17,112 bases of DNA, from contig JWZX01002976.1 of NCBI GenBank assembly GCA_001275005.1, forward strand, positions 1-17,112. The letters are read 5' to 3'. How positions within the stretch are numbered: the stretch's first letter is position 1; each line of letters opens with the position of its first letter. The notes below the pieces were generated by a model, which was given only the letters and a program-made list of their open reading frames with translations, ran no database searches and had not been told where the DNA came from. The DNA is from Chrysochromulina tobinii. Lineage: Eukaryota; Haptophyta; Prymnesiales; Chrysochromulinaceae. Below are positions 16,793-17,112 of the stretch, piece after piece. A program made the translations under genes and the position numbers.

Positions 16793-16869
16793 TGTGTCCC
16801 GGCTCCCCCGGTGTCTTTTTACCGGTGCCGGTCGGTAAAAAGATTTTTCACCGGGGGAGCCGGGACACA
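16793..16869. mobile_element. Foldback element (MITE-like), perfect nested inverted repeats
   Basis: The outer arms 16793-16813 and 16849-16869 are perfect 21-bp complements (TGTGTCCCGGCTCCCCCGGTG on the left). The inner arms 16814-16824 and 16833-16843 (TCTTTTTACCG / CGGTAAAAAGA) are perfect 11-bp complements around an 8-nt loop. Only five T bases (16844-16848) are unpaired. No protein is encoded and no target-site duplication is evident, so the mobile-element label is tentative; a regulatory hairpin is the alternative. Confidence 0.45.
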
Positions 16870-17112
16870 TACCGGTACCGTAACTTACAGGCTGTGAAGC
16901 GTCGGATCGGAGGGGGGCCGAGGGATCTTGTAAGCGCGTTGCAGCTCGGGGGAGGTCGGGTCGGGTCTGAGGCGACCACTGAACTTTCTGTGTCTGACCG
17001 AAACCGAGCACGTACCCCGAGCACGGGTCAGGGGGGGTTTCCTATACAAATTGGGGGTGGTTTCCTATACAATACGTATCCTAATGTATCCTGCATGTAT
17101 CTTGCATGTATC

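Larger units (their letters stand above)
16616..17112. other. Repetitive right edge upstream of HMCES
   Basis: No gene was recognised. The part next to HMCES is its promoter. It holds CACAC-rich simple sequence, two perfect inverted repeats and ACCGGTACC palindromes. The far end has GGTTTCCTATACAA twice (17036-17049 and 17059-17072) and an 11-bp TGCATGTATCT-type tandem array (from about 17082) that runs off the window. Confidence 0.6.

Overview
This window looks like nuclear DNA of a GC-rich, gene-dense unicellular eukaryote, most likely an alga; a haptophyte or similar lineage is my best guess and is inferred, not proven. The evidence is the set of families present (a PEX11 peroxisome protein, ESCRT-III CHMP1, an HMCES/SRAP DNA-repair protein, a JmjC hydroxylase, a pentameric ligand-gated ion channel), secretory signal peptides, GT-AG introns of 93 to 162 nt, many GC-rich microsatellites and no bacterial operon or Shine-Dalgarno signals.

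Layout, left to right. 1-742: no clear gene, purine-rich start, a (GCTT)n repeat and a perfect palindrome just before the first gene. 743-3340 (+): a two-exon pentameric ligand-gated ion channel with a Notch-type (LNR) module outside and an EF-hand at the C-terminus. 3341-4238: non-coding gap. On the minus strand follow PEX11 (4239-4964), a secreted or organellar protein with four CysRS-tail-like hairpin modules (5276-6592), a tandem SANTA-like protein (7466-8392), a secreted GH2 glycosidase of beta-glucuronidase type (8486-10435) and a long-form adenylate kinase with an N-terminal extension (10525-11514). The kinase is divergent from CHMP1 (+, 11685-12407, two exons) across about 170 bp. After a convergent gap come, on the minus strand, an FKBP-JmjC fusion gene (12708-15217, two exons) and an HMCES/SRAP gene with a PIP box and a C-terminal UBA-like domain (15296-16615). 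The right edge (16616-17112) is repetitive and carries two perfect inverted repeats.

The genes do not form one pathway; they are typical housekeeping and signalling genes packed very tightly, with same-strand gaps of only about 80 to 100 nt between several neighbours. The most notable items are the domain architectures (LNR-channel-EF-hand with a fifth membrane segment; FKBP-JmjC; SRAP-PIP-UBA; double SANTA-like), and an intron in the FKBP-JmjC gene made of two nearly identical 76-bp tandem units whose first 29 bases copy the start of the next exon, which looks like a recent intron gain or expansion. Start codons were chosen at ATG; several longer open frames begin at GTG or TTG and were trimmed.
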